Positions 17,538 to 26,134 of a DNA stretch of 64,000 nucleotides are shown piece after piece (the stretch's first letter is position 1; each line of letters opens with the position of its first letter). This DNA is from SIG603 sp964369415. Its GTDB lineage: Bacteria; Bacillota; Clostridia; Oscillospirales; Acutalibacteraceae. The translations under genes were made by a program, and so were the position numbers. The notes below the pieces were generated by a model that ran no database searches, was not told the DNA's origin, and saw only the letters and a list, made by a program, of their open reading frames with translations. The stretch is from contig CAYJFP010000008.1 of the NCBI GenBank assembly GCA_964369415.1, positions 1 through 64,000 on the forward strand, written 5' to 3'.

Positions 17538-18983
17538 TTGTATTTAGCAGTGGTCGGAATCGACTATAAAAGTGCGGGAGTAAGCGTAAGAGAAAAACTG
17601 TACTTTACAGAGAAAAAATTAAAGGAAAAGCTAGTTGAAATCTCTAAAAGGGAATATAAATCGGTCATCATTTCGACATGTAATAGGACGGAGATATATT
17701 TTTCTACAAAGGAAAAATGGGATAATCAAACCGCAATAAATGAATTTTCAAAAATTACAGAATTTAATGAAAATCTTGACTTGATATCCTATGTTTACAG
17801 TGAAGAAAATGCCGTAAAATATTTGTTTGAAATGTCTTGTGGATTACATTCGCTGATTTTAGGCGAAGACCAAATAATTACACAAGTGCGAAATGCATCG
17901 GACACCGCACATGAAATAGGGGCGTCGGACTCTTTTTTAAACACGCTTTTTAGGCACGCACTAACATGTTCTAAAAAAGCAAAAACAAAGGTGAATATCA
18001 ATTTTATATCGCCGTCCATAGTCAGTGAGGCGGTTTCAAAGCTTGAAAAACGCTTTTCGGATTTAAAAGGGATGAAGGCACTCGTCATAGGAAACGGTGA
18101 AATGGGAAAACTTGCGGCAAAACTGTTGCTTCAAAAAGGCCTAGAAGTGTGCATGACGGTAAGGCACTATAAATATGTACAGGCAAAGGTGGTAAAAGGC
18201 GCTTCTAGCGTTCCTTATGAAGAAAGGGCGGACAAACTTTTATGGGCGGATGTAGTCTTTAGTGCTACGAAAAGTCCGCACTACACCATTACATATGACA
18301 TGGTGGAAAACTTAGAGAAAACACCGAAGTGCTTTTTTGATTTGGCACTGCCAAGAGACATTGAGGAAAAAATTTCTTCAAATGAATCTACAGAATATTT
18401 TGACGTAGATAGTATTGGAGAAAACTCATCTGCATATGATTTACAGGCTATAAGAGAGATAAATTTAATAATAAATGAACAGATAAAGAAGTTTAACGAT
18501 TGGGTAAGCTTTAATAAAAAAGAAGAGGAAAAAGAGTACTATAGATTCCCACTATTTTACAGCCTAAAGAACAAAAAAATATTGGTGCTAGGTGCTGGAG
18601 AAATAGGCTCAAGGCGTGCACTTACACTTTTAGACTTTGGCGCTAAAATAAAGGTGGTTGCCACAAAAGTAGAAGAAGAGATAGAAAAAAATAAAAATAT
18701 TCGGATCATAAAGCGTGAGTTTAAAGATGAGGACGTAGACGGTATGGACTTTGCAGTCATAGCGACAAATAACAGGGCGCTCAATGCTTATGTAGCGGAT
18801 ATTTGCAAAAAAAGAAATATACATGTAAATGTTTGTGACGACACCGAACTTTGCGACTTCTTTTTTCCAGCAATAATCGAAAATAAGGACATAATAGGCG
18901 GAATCGTTTCCAAAAGGGGAACTAAGCATAAAGAAGTAAGGCTTACGGCGGGAAAACTTAGAAAAACGCTCGGTGAAGAGTGA
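17538..18983 (+). CDS. hemA: Glutamyl-tRNA reductase fused to precorrin-2 dehydrogenase (HemA-SirC)
   Basis: 481 residues with two enzymes in one chain. Residues 1-~325 are HemA, which reduces glutamyl-tRNA to glutamate-1-semialdehyde: catalytic Cys48 in ISTCNRTEIY, GEDQIITQV, and an NADPH site VIGNGEMGKLAA. Residues ~340-481 are a Met8/CysG-N-like precorrin-2 dehydrogenase: a Rossmann start ILVLGAGEIGSRRA, then VCDDTELCDFFFPA and IVSKRGTKHKEVRL. The C-terminal dimerisation domain of ordinary HemA is largely replaced. The start is a TTG with AAGAGG upstream. First gene of the operon, it joins the first step of tetrapyrrole synthesis with oxidation of precorrin-2 to sirohydrochlorin. Confidence 0.92.
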   Translation: MYLAVVGIDYKSAGVSVREKLYFTEKKLKEKLVEISKREYKSVIISTCNRTEIYFSTKEKWDNQTAINEFSKITEFNENLDLISYVYSEENAVKYLFEMSCGLHSLILGEDQIITQVRNASDTAHEIGASDSFLNTLFRHALTCSKKAKTKVNINFISPSIVSEAVSKLEKRFSDLKGMKALVIGNGEMGKLAAKLLLQKGLEVCMTVRHYKYVQAKVVKGASSVPYEERADKLLWADVVFSATKSPHYTITYDMVENLEKTPKCFFDLALPRDIEEKISSNESTEYFDVDSIGENSSAYDLQAIREINLIINEQIKKFNDWVSFNKKEEEKEYYRFPLFYSLKNKKILVLGAGEIGSRRALTLLDFGAKIKVVATKVEEEIEKNKNIRIIKREFKDEDVDGMDFAVIATNNRALNAYVADICKKRNIHVNVCDDTELCDFFFPAIIENKDIIGGIVSKRGTKHKEVRLTAGKLRKTLGEE

Positions 18984-19000
18984 TTTAGGAGGGCAAAAGC

Positions 19001-19867
19001 TTGAAAACGATAAGAATTGGCACCAGAGACAGCAAACTTGCCATGGCGCAAACTGATATAGTAAAAGAAGCGATTTTGGCGTATGACAGCAGTATAAAAG
19101 TGGAAATTGTCTCGATGAAGACGACGGGCGACAAGATACTTGATAAGGCACTTGACAAAATTGGCGGAAAAGGGCTTTTTGTAAAAGAGCTCGACGAGGC
19201 ACTTTTAAACAATCATGTAGACATTAGCGTGCACAGTTTTAAAGACATGCCGATGGACGAAAACGAACAGCTTCCAGTGGTGGCAGTCTCGAAAAGAGAA
19301 GATGTGCGAGATGTAGTTTTGATGAAAAAGGGCGAAACTTTGACAAAAGAGTCGGTGCTCGGCTCTTGCAGTAAAAGGCGAATCGTACAGCTTAAAGACT
19401 TGGGGTTTAAGAACTTTGTAGACCTGCGTGGAAATGTGCAAACAAGGCTTAAAAAGTGTGAAGACGGAATTTGTGACGGTGCAGTGTTAGCGGCGGCGGG
19501 CATAAAAAGATTGAATCTTATAGATAAAATCAGCCGATATTTTACGGTGGAAGAGATAATTCCGGCAGCATGTCAAGGTATTATCTGCGTTCAGGCAAGA
19601 AAGGGCGAAGACACTTCATTTTTATCAAAATTTAATGATGAAGAGACATTTATCATAGCAAAGGCAGAGCGAAGTTTTGTGAAAGTTTTAGGCGGCGGAT
19701 GTTCCGCTCCTATCGGTGCTTATGCGACTATAAGCGGTGATGAAATTTCACTTTTTGGACTGTATGTAGACGAAAAAGGTGAAATTAAGCGTATGAAAAT
19801 GAGCGAAAAGTTAGAAAATGCAGAAAAACTAGGAGCTCAGCTTGCAAACAGAATTAAGGAGATTTGA
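19001..19867 (+). CDS. hemC: Hydroxymethylbilane synthase (porphobilinogen deaminase)
   Basis: 288 residues. It polymerises four porphobilinogens into hydroxymethylbilane. Visible are the arginine-rich start RIGTRDSKLA, VHSFKDMP with catalytic Asp82, DLRGNVQTRL, and GGGCSAPIGA with Cys234 that carries the dipyrromethane cofactor. The start is a TTG with AGGAGGG upstream. It ends one base before the cobA-hemD start. Confidence 0.95.
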   Translation: MKTIRIGTRDSKLAMAQTDIVKEAILAYDSSIKVEIVSMKTTGDKILDKALDKIGGKGLFVKELDEALLNNHVDISVHSFKDMPMDENEQLPVVAVSKREDVRDVVLMKKGETLTKESVLGSCSKRRIVQLKDLGFKNFVDLRGNVQTRLKKCEDGICDGAVLAAAGIKRLNLIDKISRYFTVEEIIPAACQGIICVQARKGEDTSFLSKFNDEETFIIAKAERSFVKVLGGGCSAPIGAYATISGDEISLFGLYVDEKGEIKRMKMSEKLENAEKLGAQLANRIKEI

Positions 19868-19868
19868 C

Positions 19869-21371
19869 ATGGGTAAAGGATTCGTCGCACTAGTAGGTGC
19901 GGGAGCTGGAAGCAAAGACCTTCTTACAATTCGTGGGAAGCAGTTAATAGAAGAGGCAGAAGTCGTGGTGTACGACAGACTTGTCTTTCCGGATATATTA
20001 GATTTAGCACCGACTACGGCAGAGTTTATCAACGTTGGAAAACAAAGCGGAAATCACCTTGTGGCTCAGGAGGAAATCAACAAAATTTTGCTAGAAAAAG
20101 CACAGGAAGGGCACAAGGTCGTAAGGCTAAAGGGCGGAGATCCATTTGTGTTCGGCCGAGGCGGCGAAGAGCTCGAACTGCTAAGCAAAAACCAAATAGA
20201 TTTTGAGGTTGTGCCTGGAATAACGTCGTCTATCGCCGCCGCTTCTTTTGCGGGAATACCGGTGACTCACCGAGATTTTTGCAGTAGTTTTCACATAATA
20301 ACGGGGCATAAAAAGAACGATGAAAAGCTCGACATAAACTTTAAAGCACTTGTAGAGACAAAGGGCACTTTAGTATTTTTGATGGGAGTAAAGGCGCTTA
20401 AAGACATAGTGGACGGACTTGTTAGCGCCGGAATGAGCACAGAAATGCCTGTAGCCGTGGTGCAAAATGGCGCAAGGGCAAGTCAGAAAAAGGTCATAGG
20501 TACGTTGAGTGACATAGCTGATATTTCTGTTAGAGAAAATATCCAGTCGCCAGCGGTGATAATTGTTGGAAAGGTTTGCACTTTGTCAAATGAGTTCGAT
20601 TGGTTTAGCACAAGGGCTCTTTTTGGAAAAAAAGTTGTGGTCACACGTCCTTTGGGCTCGGACAGCACGCTTGAAGAAAAACTGAGTAGACTCGGTGCAG
20701 ATGTCCTGTCCTTGCCGTGTGTAGAAATTCAAAAACTTGATTTTGAAGAAGAGCTAAAGCAAAGTTTAAAGGATTTAAACAGCTACAACTACTTAGTGTT
20801 CACCTCGAAAAACGGAGTGAAAGAGTTTTTTTCCTTTTTGCACAAAAATTCATTGGACGCAAGGACGCTTAATAAAGTTAAAGTGGCGGCAGTCGGAAAA
20901 CCGACGAAAAACGCACTGCTAGAATACGGAATCATGGCAGATTTAACGCCAGAAACCTATGATTCGCTCAATTTGGCGAAAGAGATTATAAAAAATTCTG
21001 AAAAAGGGCAAAAAATTCTACTGTTAAGGGCGAAAAACGGAAGCGCCGACTTGCCAAAAACACTTGAAGAAAGTGGACTTTTAGTTAAAGATTTAGCCCT
21101 GTACAAAACAGTGCCATACCTACGAAATAAAGGTGAAATAAAATCACTTTTAGAAAAAGAAAAGGTAATAGTATGCTTTACAAGCGCCTCGGCGGTGGAA
21201 GGTTTTTCAGCATGCATAGAAGAAAAAGTGAAAGAAAATATTCTTGCAGTTTGCATAGGGAATCAGACTGCTCTACAGGCAAAAAATCACGGAATTAACT
21301 TTGTAGTATCAGAAAAAGCGACACTAAACAGCGTGGCAGAAAAAGTTTTGGAGGTGGCAGAAAATGTCTAA
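19869..21371 (+). CDS. cobA-hemD: Uroporphyrinogen-III methyltransferase/uroporphyrinogen-III synthase fusion (CobA-HemD)
   Basis: 500 residues. The N-terminal half is SUMT: VALVGAGAGSKDLLT, VVRLKGGDPFVFGRGGEE, VVPGITSSIAAASFAGIPVTHR, TLVFLMGVK. It methylates uroporphyrinogen III at C2 and C7 to precorrin-2. The C-terminal half, from KKVVVTRPLGSDS (about 245), is HemD, which cyclises hydroxymethylbilane: VFTSKNGVKEF and IVCFTSASAVEGF are visible. A TTG at 19842 inside hemC is in frame, but the ATG at 19869 has AAGGAG eight bases upstream and is preferred. The fusion is common in clostridia. It overlaps hemB by 8 bases. Confidence 0.94.
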   Translation: MGKGFVALVGAGAGSKDLLTIRGKQLIEEAEVVVYDRLVFPDILDLAPTTAEFINVGKQSGNHLVAQEEINKILLEKAQEGHKVVRLKGGDPFVFGRGGEELELLSKNQIDFEVVPGITSSIAAASFAGIPVTHRDFCSSFHIITGHKKNDEKLDINFKALVETKGTLVFLMGVKALKDIVDGLVSAGMSTEMPVAVVQNGARASQKKVIGTLSDIADISVRENIQSPAVIIVGKVCTLSNEFDWFSTRALFGKKVVVTRPLGSDSTLEEKLSRLGADVLSLPCVEIQKLDFEEELKQSLKDLNSYNYLVFTSKNGVKEFFSFLHKNSLDARTLNKVKVAAVGKPTKNALLEYGIMADLTPETYDSLNLAKEIIKNSEKGQKILLLRAKNGSADLPKTLEESGLLVKDLALYKTVPYLRNKGEIKSLLEKEKVIVCFTSASAVEGFSACIEEKVKENILAVCIGNQTALQAKNHGINFVVSEKATLNSVAEKVLEVAENV

Positions 21372-22341
21372 AAAACCAAGAAGACTAAGGTCTGATTCGG
21401 TGATGAGAAAATTAACAAGAGAGACACGTCTTTCAAAATCCTCACTGATTTTGCCGTTTTTTGTGTGCGATGGAAGAGGAGTGGACGCAAAAATAGACTC
21501 GCTAGAAGGGCATAGATACTACAGCGTGGACAACATCGTAGACGGAGTTAAAGAGGCGGAAGGCTTTGGAATAAACAGCATAATCTTGTTCGGTGTTCCA
21601 AATAAAAAGGACCCATTTGCCACGGGCGCCTATGACGAATTCGGGGCGGTGCAAATGGCTGTAAGAGAGATAAAAAAGCACTGCAAAAATATTCAGGTGA
21701 TAACCGATGTGTGTCTTTGTGAATACACTTCACACGGTCACTGCACGGTGTTTGAAGATGATAAAATGGACGAAAAAACCACTCTTGATATTTTGGTAAA
21801 AATTGCAGTATCTCATGCAAAAGCAGGAGCGGACATAGTCGCACCTTCAGACATGATGGACGGCAGAGTCGGAGTTATTCGAAAGGCGCTCGATGAAAAC
21901 GGATTTGAGGACAGGGCGATTTTATCCTACAGTGCAAAGTATTCATCGTCGTTTTACGGACCGTTTAGGACGGCGGCGAAGTCCGAGCCGAAGTTTGGCG
22001 ACAGAAAGTCCTACCAAATGGACTACCACAACAGAAGAGAAGCTCAAAAAGAGGTTAAACTCGACATAGAAGAGGGCGCCGACATTGTAATGGTAAAGCC
22101 GGCACTTTCTTACCTCGACATAATAGCAGATACGAAGAAAAATACCGATTTGCCAGTTTGTGCCTACAGCGTCAGCGGAGAATATGCGATGATAAAGGCG
22201 GCGGCAAAATCGGGATTGATTGACGAGTATGGCATGATGTGCGAAACGGCGGTAAGCATTTTTAGGGCGGGAGCGGATATGCTGATTACCTATTATGCAA
22301 AAGAGCTTGCACTAGCGATAGATAAGGGGGATATAGGATGA
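21364..22341 (+). CDS. hemB: Porphobilinogen synthase (delta-aminolevulinate dehydratase)
   Basis: 325 residues, normal length. It condenses two 5-aminolevulinates to porphobilinogen. Schiff-base Lys245 lies in IVMVKPALSY and the second active-site Lys192 in YSAKYSSSFYGPFR. The cysteines Cys117, Cys119 and Cys127 in DVCLCEYTSHGHCTVF indicate a zinc-dependent active site. It overlaps cobA-hemD upstream by 8 bases and hemL downstream through ATGA. Confidence 0.96.
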   Translation: MSKKPRRLRSDSVMRKLTRETRLSKSSLILPFFVCDGRGVDAKIDSLEGHRYYSVDNIVDGVKEAEGFGINSIILFGVPNKKDPFATGAYDEFGAVQMAVREIKKHCKNIQVITDVCLCEYTSHGHCTVFEDDKMDEKTTLDILVKIAVSHAKAGADIVAPSDMMDGRVGVIRKALDENGFEDRAILSYSAKYSSSFYGPFRTAAKSEPKFGDRKSYQMDYHNRREAQKEVKLDIEEGADIVMVKPALSYLDIIADTKKNTDLPVCAYSVSGEYAMIKAAAKSGLIDEYGMMCETAVSIFRAGADMLITYYAKELALAIDKGDIG

Positions 22342-23633
22342 GTGAAATATGGCAAAGAGCACAAAAAGTCATGCCTGGCGGAGTGAACAGCCCTGTTCGC
22401 TCGTATAAAGCGGTTGGTAGAGACCCGATTTTTATTAAATCCGCAAGCGGCTCGAAAATTTACGACATAGACGGAAAAGAATATATAGACTATATATGCG
22501 GTTGGGGTCCGATGATACTCGGTCACAATAATTCCAAAATAGCAAAAAGCATTACAGAAGCGGTGAAAAGCGGAATAAGCTTCGGTGCACCTACCGAAAT
22601 AGAAGTTGAAATGGCAGAGTGCCTAGTAGAAATGGTGCCAAATGTAGAAATGGTTCGCATGGTGAACAGCGGCACTGAGGCAGTCATGAGCGCCTTAAGG
22701 CTTGCAAGAGGATACACGGGAAAGAAAAAGATAATCAAGTTTTCGGGATGTTATCATGGACATAGTGATTCCATGCTTGTAAGTGCAGGCTCGGGTGCGC
22801 TTACTCTTTCAGTGCCCAATAGTGCGGGCGTAACAAAGGGTCAGGCAGAGGATACGTTGATAGCAGATTTTAACGATATCGAAAGCGTAAAAGCACTTTT
22901 TGAAGAAAATAAGGATGATATTGCGGGTGTAATCATAGAGCCAGTCGCTGCAAATATGGGTGTCGTTTTAGCCAAAGACGGCTTTCTAAAAGAGCTTAGA
23001 AACTTGTGCGATAAGAATAATTCTCTTTTGATTTTCGACGAAGTAATCACCGGTTTTAGACTTTCAAAAGGCGGCGCACAAGAGTACTTTGGAGTTAAGG
23101 CGGACATAGTCACTTTCGGAAAAATCATAGGCGCTGGACTTCCCGTAGGAGCGTATGCGGCATCTAAGGAGATAATGAGCTTTGTAGCGCCACTTGGTGC
23201 GGTGTATCAGGCGGGTACACTCTCTGGAAATCCAGTTGCGATGGCGGCGGGTCTGATCGAGCTTAAAATATTGCGTGACTCACCAGAAATTTACGAAAAG
23301 ATAGATGAAATGGCAAAAATGCTGTCTAGCGGACTTGAAAACACGGCGAAATCCTTGGATTTAAAGGTGAAAGTTAACAGAGTCGGCTCATTAGTGTGCA
23401 TGTTTTTCACGGGTGACGAGGTAGACAGCTTTGAAAAGGCAAAAAGCAGTGATACAAAGGCATACGCAGAGTATTTTAAGAAAATGTTAGAGTTTGGAAT
23501 TCACCTAGCGCCGGCGCAGTTTGAGGCGATGTTTGTAAGCTATGCGCATAGCAAAGAGGACATAGAAAAAACCATAGAATGTGCAGGACAAGCCATGAAA
23601 TATCTAAAGGATAATGGTATCTACGGTAAGTGA
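22338..23633 (+). CDS. hemL: Glutamate-1-semialdehyde 2,1-aminomutase
   Basis: 431-residue PLP enzyme that isomerises glutamate-1-semialdehyde to 5-aminolevulinate. Visible are PGGVNSPVRSYKAVG at the N-terminus, the gabaculine-sensitive region NSGTEAVMSALRLARG, DEVITGFR and Lys262 in TFGKIIGAGLPVGAYA. With HemA it completes the C5 pathway. The start overlaps the hemB stop by four bases. Confidence 0.96.
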   Translation: MSEIWQRAQKVMPGGVNSPVRSYKAVGRDPIFIKSASGSKIYDIDGKEYIDYICGWGPMILGHNNSKIAKSITEAVKSGISFGAPTEIEVEMAECLVEMVPNVEMVRMVNSGTEAVMSALRLARGYTGKKKIIKFSGCYHGHSDSMLVSAGSGALTLSVPNSAGVTKGQAEDTLIADFNDIESVKALFEENKDDIAGVIIEPVAANMGVVLAKDGFLKELRNLCDKNNSLLIFDEVITGFRLSKGGAQEYFGVKADIVTFGKIIGAGLPVGAYAASKEIMSFVAPLGAVYQAGTLSGNPVAMAAGLIELKILRDSPEIYEKIDEMAKMLSSGLENTAKSLDLKVKVNRVGSLVCMFFTGDEVDSFEKAKSSDTKAYAEYFKKMLEFGIHLAPAQFEAMFVSYAHSKEDIEKTIECAGQAMKYLKDNGIYGK

Positions 23634-23650
23634 TTTAAAGGAGTATTAGC

Positions 23651-24013
23651 ATGAAAGGTGTTTTGATTTTAGCGCACGGCAGCCGTGAAAAAGAGACGGA
23701 AAAAACGCTTTATAAAGTGGTGGAATTTTTAGAAAAAAAGGTAGAAAACCACGTTTTAGAGGTAGCTTTTTTGCATTTTTCAGAAATTACGCTTGAAAAG
23801 GGTCTTGATAATCTTAAAGAAAAAAATGTTACGGACATAATTCTTGTGCCGTATTTTCTGTTTGAAGGAGTACATATTAGGGAAGATGTTCCAAAAAAAA
23901 TTAGAGAATATGAAAAGAAAAATCAGGGCATAAAAATAAAAATCAGCAAGATGCTAGGCGACGATGAAAGACTGGCGGACATCTTAGCGGATAGGATAAA
24001 CACTGAATTATGA
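23651..24013 (+). CDS. cbiX: Sirohydrochlorin chelatase, short form (CbiX-S/SirB-like)
   Basis: 120 residues, the short single-domain form that works as a dimer. It inserts Co2+ (or Fe2+) into sirohydrochlorin. The metal-site histidines are His9 in LAHGSRE and His75 in FEGVHIREDVP. It follows the genes that make sirohydrochlorin and precedes cobT, so cobalt is the more likely metal, but an iron (siroheme) role is not excluded. It overlaps cobT by four bases. Confidence 0.88.
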   Translation: MKGVLILAHGSREKETEKTLYKVVEFLEKKVENHVLEVAFLHFSEITLEKGLDNLKEKNVTDIILVPYFLFEGVHIREDVPKKIREYEKKNQGIKIKISKMLGDDERLADILADRINTEL

Positions 24014-25071
24014 TGGATATAAGAGAAAAATTAGACATGATAAAACCAATAGATAAGTCGGCGATGAAAAGAGCGAAAGATAAGTGGAACAACATCGTAA
24101 AACCACTGGATAGCCTTGGAAAACTTGAAGACGTGACGACTAAAATGGCGGGAATATTCGGCAGTGAAAACTTTGATATTTCTAAAAAATGTGTAATAGT
24201 CATGTGCGCCGACAACGGTGTTGTACAAGAGGGTGTGACTCAGTCGAATCAAGACGTGACAAAAATTGTGACGGCTGAAATGGGAAAAGGCACGGCGAAT
24301 ATCAACATTATGGCAAGAAGAAGCGGTGCACATGTAGAGGTCATCGACGTCGGAATTGCCACAAACGAGAAGATTAAAGGTGTAAAAAGTGAAAAAATTG
24401 CACACGGAACTAAGAATTTTTTACTAGAGCACGCAATGACAGAAGAACAGGCGCTTAAAGCCATAGAAGTCGGAATAGAAAGTGTAAAAAGGCTTAAAGA
24501 AGATGGTTTCAATCTATTTGCGACAGGCGAAATGGGAATCGGAAACACGGTGACGAGCAGTGCGATTACAGCATGTCTTTTAGAAAAAAGCCCGAAAGAG
24601 GTTACTGGAGTCGGAGCAGGCCTTTCTTCAAAGGGCCTTTTAAGAAAAATTGAAGTAATAGAAAAGGCGATAGAGCTTCACAAACCCGACAAAAATAACC
24701 CGATAGACGTACTTAAAAAGCTCGGAGGATTCGACATTTCGGCACTTGCTGGAGTGTTTTTGGGTGGTGCGATACATAGAGTTCCGATTTTTATAGATGG
24801 ATTTATTTCCTCGGTGGCGGCGCTTTTGGCGGTGAAAATCTGCCCTAAATGCAGTGATTTTATCTTTGCCTCTCACATTTCAAAAGAGCCGGCGGGCAAA
24901 ATGGTGCTAGACGCACTAGATAAAGAGCACTTGCTAGACTTAAACATGTGTCTTGGAGAGGGTACAGGGGCGGTAGCGGCGTTTCCGCTATTGGACATGG
25001 CGATGGACGTGTATGACTTCATGAGCGGTTTTGAAGATTTGTCTATGGAAAAATACACTAAATTAGGTTAA
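24010..25071 (+). CDS. cobT: Nicotinate-nucleotide-dimethylbenzimidazole phosphoribosyltransferase
   Basis: 353 residues. It transfers ribose phosphate from nicotinate mononucleotide to the lower-ligand base, giving alpha-ribazole phosphate. Visible are KPLDSLGKLE, VMCADNGVVQEGV, ATGEMGIGNTVTSSA, the IHRVPIFIDGF region and Glu317 in CLGEGTGA, the catalytic base in Salmonella CobT. Two ATG codons are adjacent (24010 and 24013); the first overlaps the cbiX stop. Confidence 0.95.
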   Translation: MMDIREKLDMIKPIDKSAMKRAKDKWNNIVKPLDSLGKLEDVTTKMAGIFGSENFDISKKCVIVMCADNGVVQEGVTQSNQDVTKIVTAEMGKGTANINIMARRSGAHVEVIDVGIATNEKIKGVKSEKIAHGTKNFLLEHAMTEEQALKAIEVGIESVKRLKEDGFNLFATGEMGIGNTVTSSAITACLLEKSPKEVTGVGAGLSSKGLLRKIEVIEKAIELHKPDKNNPIDVLKKLGGFDISALAGVFLGGAIHRVPIFIDGFISSVAALLAVKICPKCSDFIFASHISKEPAGKMVLDALDKEHLLDLNMCLGEGTGAVAAFPLLDMAMDVYDFMSGFEDLSMEKYTKLG

Positions 25072-25165
25072 GGACTTTTTTAGGCTAAGGGCTAATGGTG
25101 AAGGGTTAATGACTGATGGTGAAGGGTGAAAGACTATTTTAGGCTAAGGATTTTGGTGGGGGATT
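25072..25165. repeat. Degenerate TAAGG/GGTGAAGG repeat region, locus 1
   Basis: The 94-base gap inside the operon holds repeated pieces: TTTAGGCTAAGG twice, and TGGTGAAGGGT twice. It is related to the tandem repeat at 49742 and the element at 54497. The Shine-Dalgarno stretch of cbiB (GGTGGGGGA) is the last copy's G-rich part. Confidence 0.7.
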
Positions 25166-26125
25166 TTGTATATTTTGATTTTAATTGCGGGTGCTTTTGT
25201 GCTTGATTTGATATTTGGCGACCCGAGGTTTTTGCCGCATCCGATTTGCTGGATTGGAAAATTAATTTCAGTTTCGGAAAAATTTTTGCGAAAAGCGGTA
25301 AAAAATAATTTAATAGGCGGAGTTTTTTTAGTGCTAATCGTGTGCACTTTTTGCTTTGCTATACCATATTTTTTGCTTTTTGGACTAAAATTAATTAGTA
25401 GAGAAGCGGCGTTTATCTTAGAACTTTTTTGGTGTTATCAAATTTTAGCGACCAAGTCTTTAAGAGTGGAAAGCATGAAAGTGTACACGGCGCTTAAGGA
25501 AAAAGGTATAGAAGAGGGGCGAAAGTTTCTTTCTTACATAGTCGGACGAGACACAGAAAATCTTGACGAAAAATCGGTGGTAAAAGCCACGGTAGAGACT
25601 ATTGCCGAGAACACTACGGATGGAGTAATTGCGCCGCTCATTTTCATGGCGATAGGCGGTGCACCGCTTGCGTTTTTGTATAAAGGAATCAACACGATGG
25701 ACTCTATGGTAGGATATAAAAACGAGAAATACATCCTGTTTGGAAGAGCAGCGGCATACCTTGACGATGTCGCAAATTTTATACCGGCTAGAATATCGGC
25801 GGTTTTCATGATAATTGCAAGTGCATTTTGTGGGTTTAATGCTAAAAACGCATTAAAAATTTACAAGCGTGACAGAAGAAATCACAAAAGCCCAAATTCT
25901 GCGCAAACTGAATCGGTATGTGCGGGTGCACTCGAAATAGAACTTGCGGGCGATGCGGTGTACTTTGGGAAAAAAGTGGAGAAGCCAACGATAGGCGACG
26001 ATATAAGGCCGATAGAACTAGACGACATAAAAAGGGCGAATCTCTTGATGACAATCACCTCGGTTTTGTCGGTAGTGGTGATTTTGTCTATCCATTTGAC
26101 CGTGTTTTTACTGATTGGAAGGTAG
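25166..26125 (+). CDS. cbiB: Adenosylcobinamide-phosphate synthase (CbiB)
   Basis: 319-residue membrane protein that attaches aminopropanol phosphate to adenosylcobyric acid. It begins with a hydrophobic helix followed by LIFGDPRFLPHPICWIGKLI, the family's N-terminal signature. It also has VGRDTENLDEKSV, ETIAENTTDGVIAPL and GRAAAYLDDVANFIPAR. Four or five hydrophobic segments are visible. The start is a TTG with GGTGGGGGA upstream, after the repeat region. CobD, which makes its substrate, is the next gene. Confidence 0.94.
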   Translation: MYILILIAGAFVLDLIFGDPRFLPHPICWIGKLISVSEKFLRKAVKNNLIGGVFLVLIVCTFCFAIPYFLLFGLKLISREAAFILELFWCYQILATKSLRVESMKVYTALKEKGIEEGRKFLSYIVGRDTENLDEKSVVKATVETIAENTTDGVIAPLIFMAIGGAPLAFLYKGINTMDSMVGYKNEKYILFGRAAAYLDDVANFIPARISAVFMIIASAFCGFNAKNALKIYKRDRRNHKSPNSAQTESVCAGALEIELAGDAVYFGKKVEKPTIGDDIRPIELDDIKRANLLMTITSVLSVVVILSIHLTVFLLIGR

Positions 26126-26134
26126 GATTTTTTT

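Noticed and set aside
18630..19202. Minus-strand open frame of 190 codons over hemA and hemC
   Set aside because: It is an out-of-frame shadow of two strongly conserved plus-strand genes, with Cys- and Ser-rich low-information sequence and no ribosome binding site.
24031..24405. Minus-strand open frame of 124 codons over cobT
   Set aside because: Shadow of cobT; the translation shows no domain and cobT is complete.
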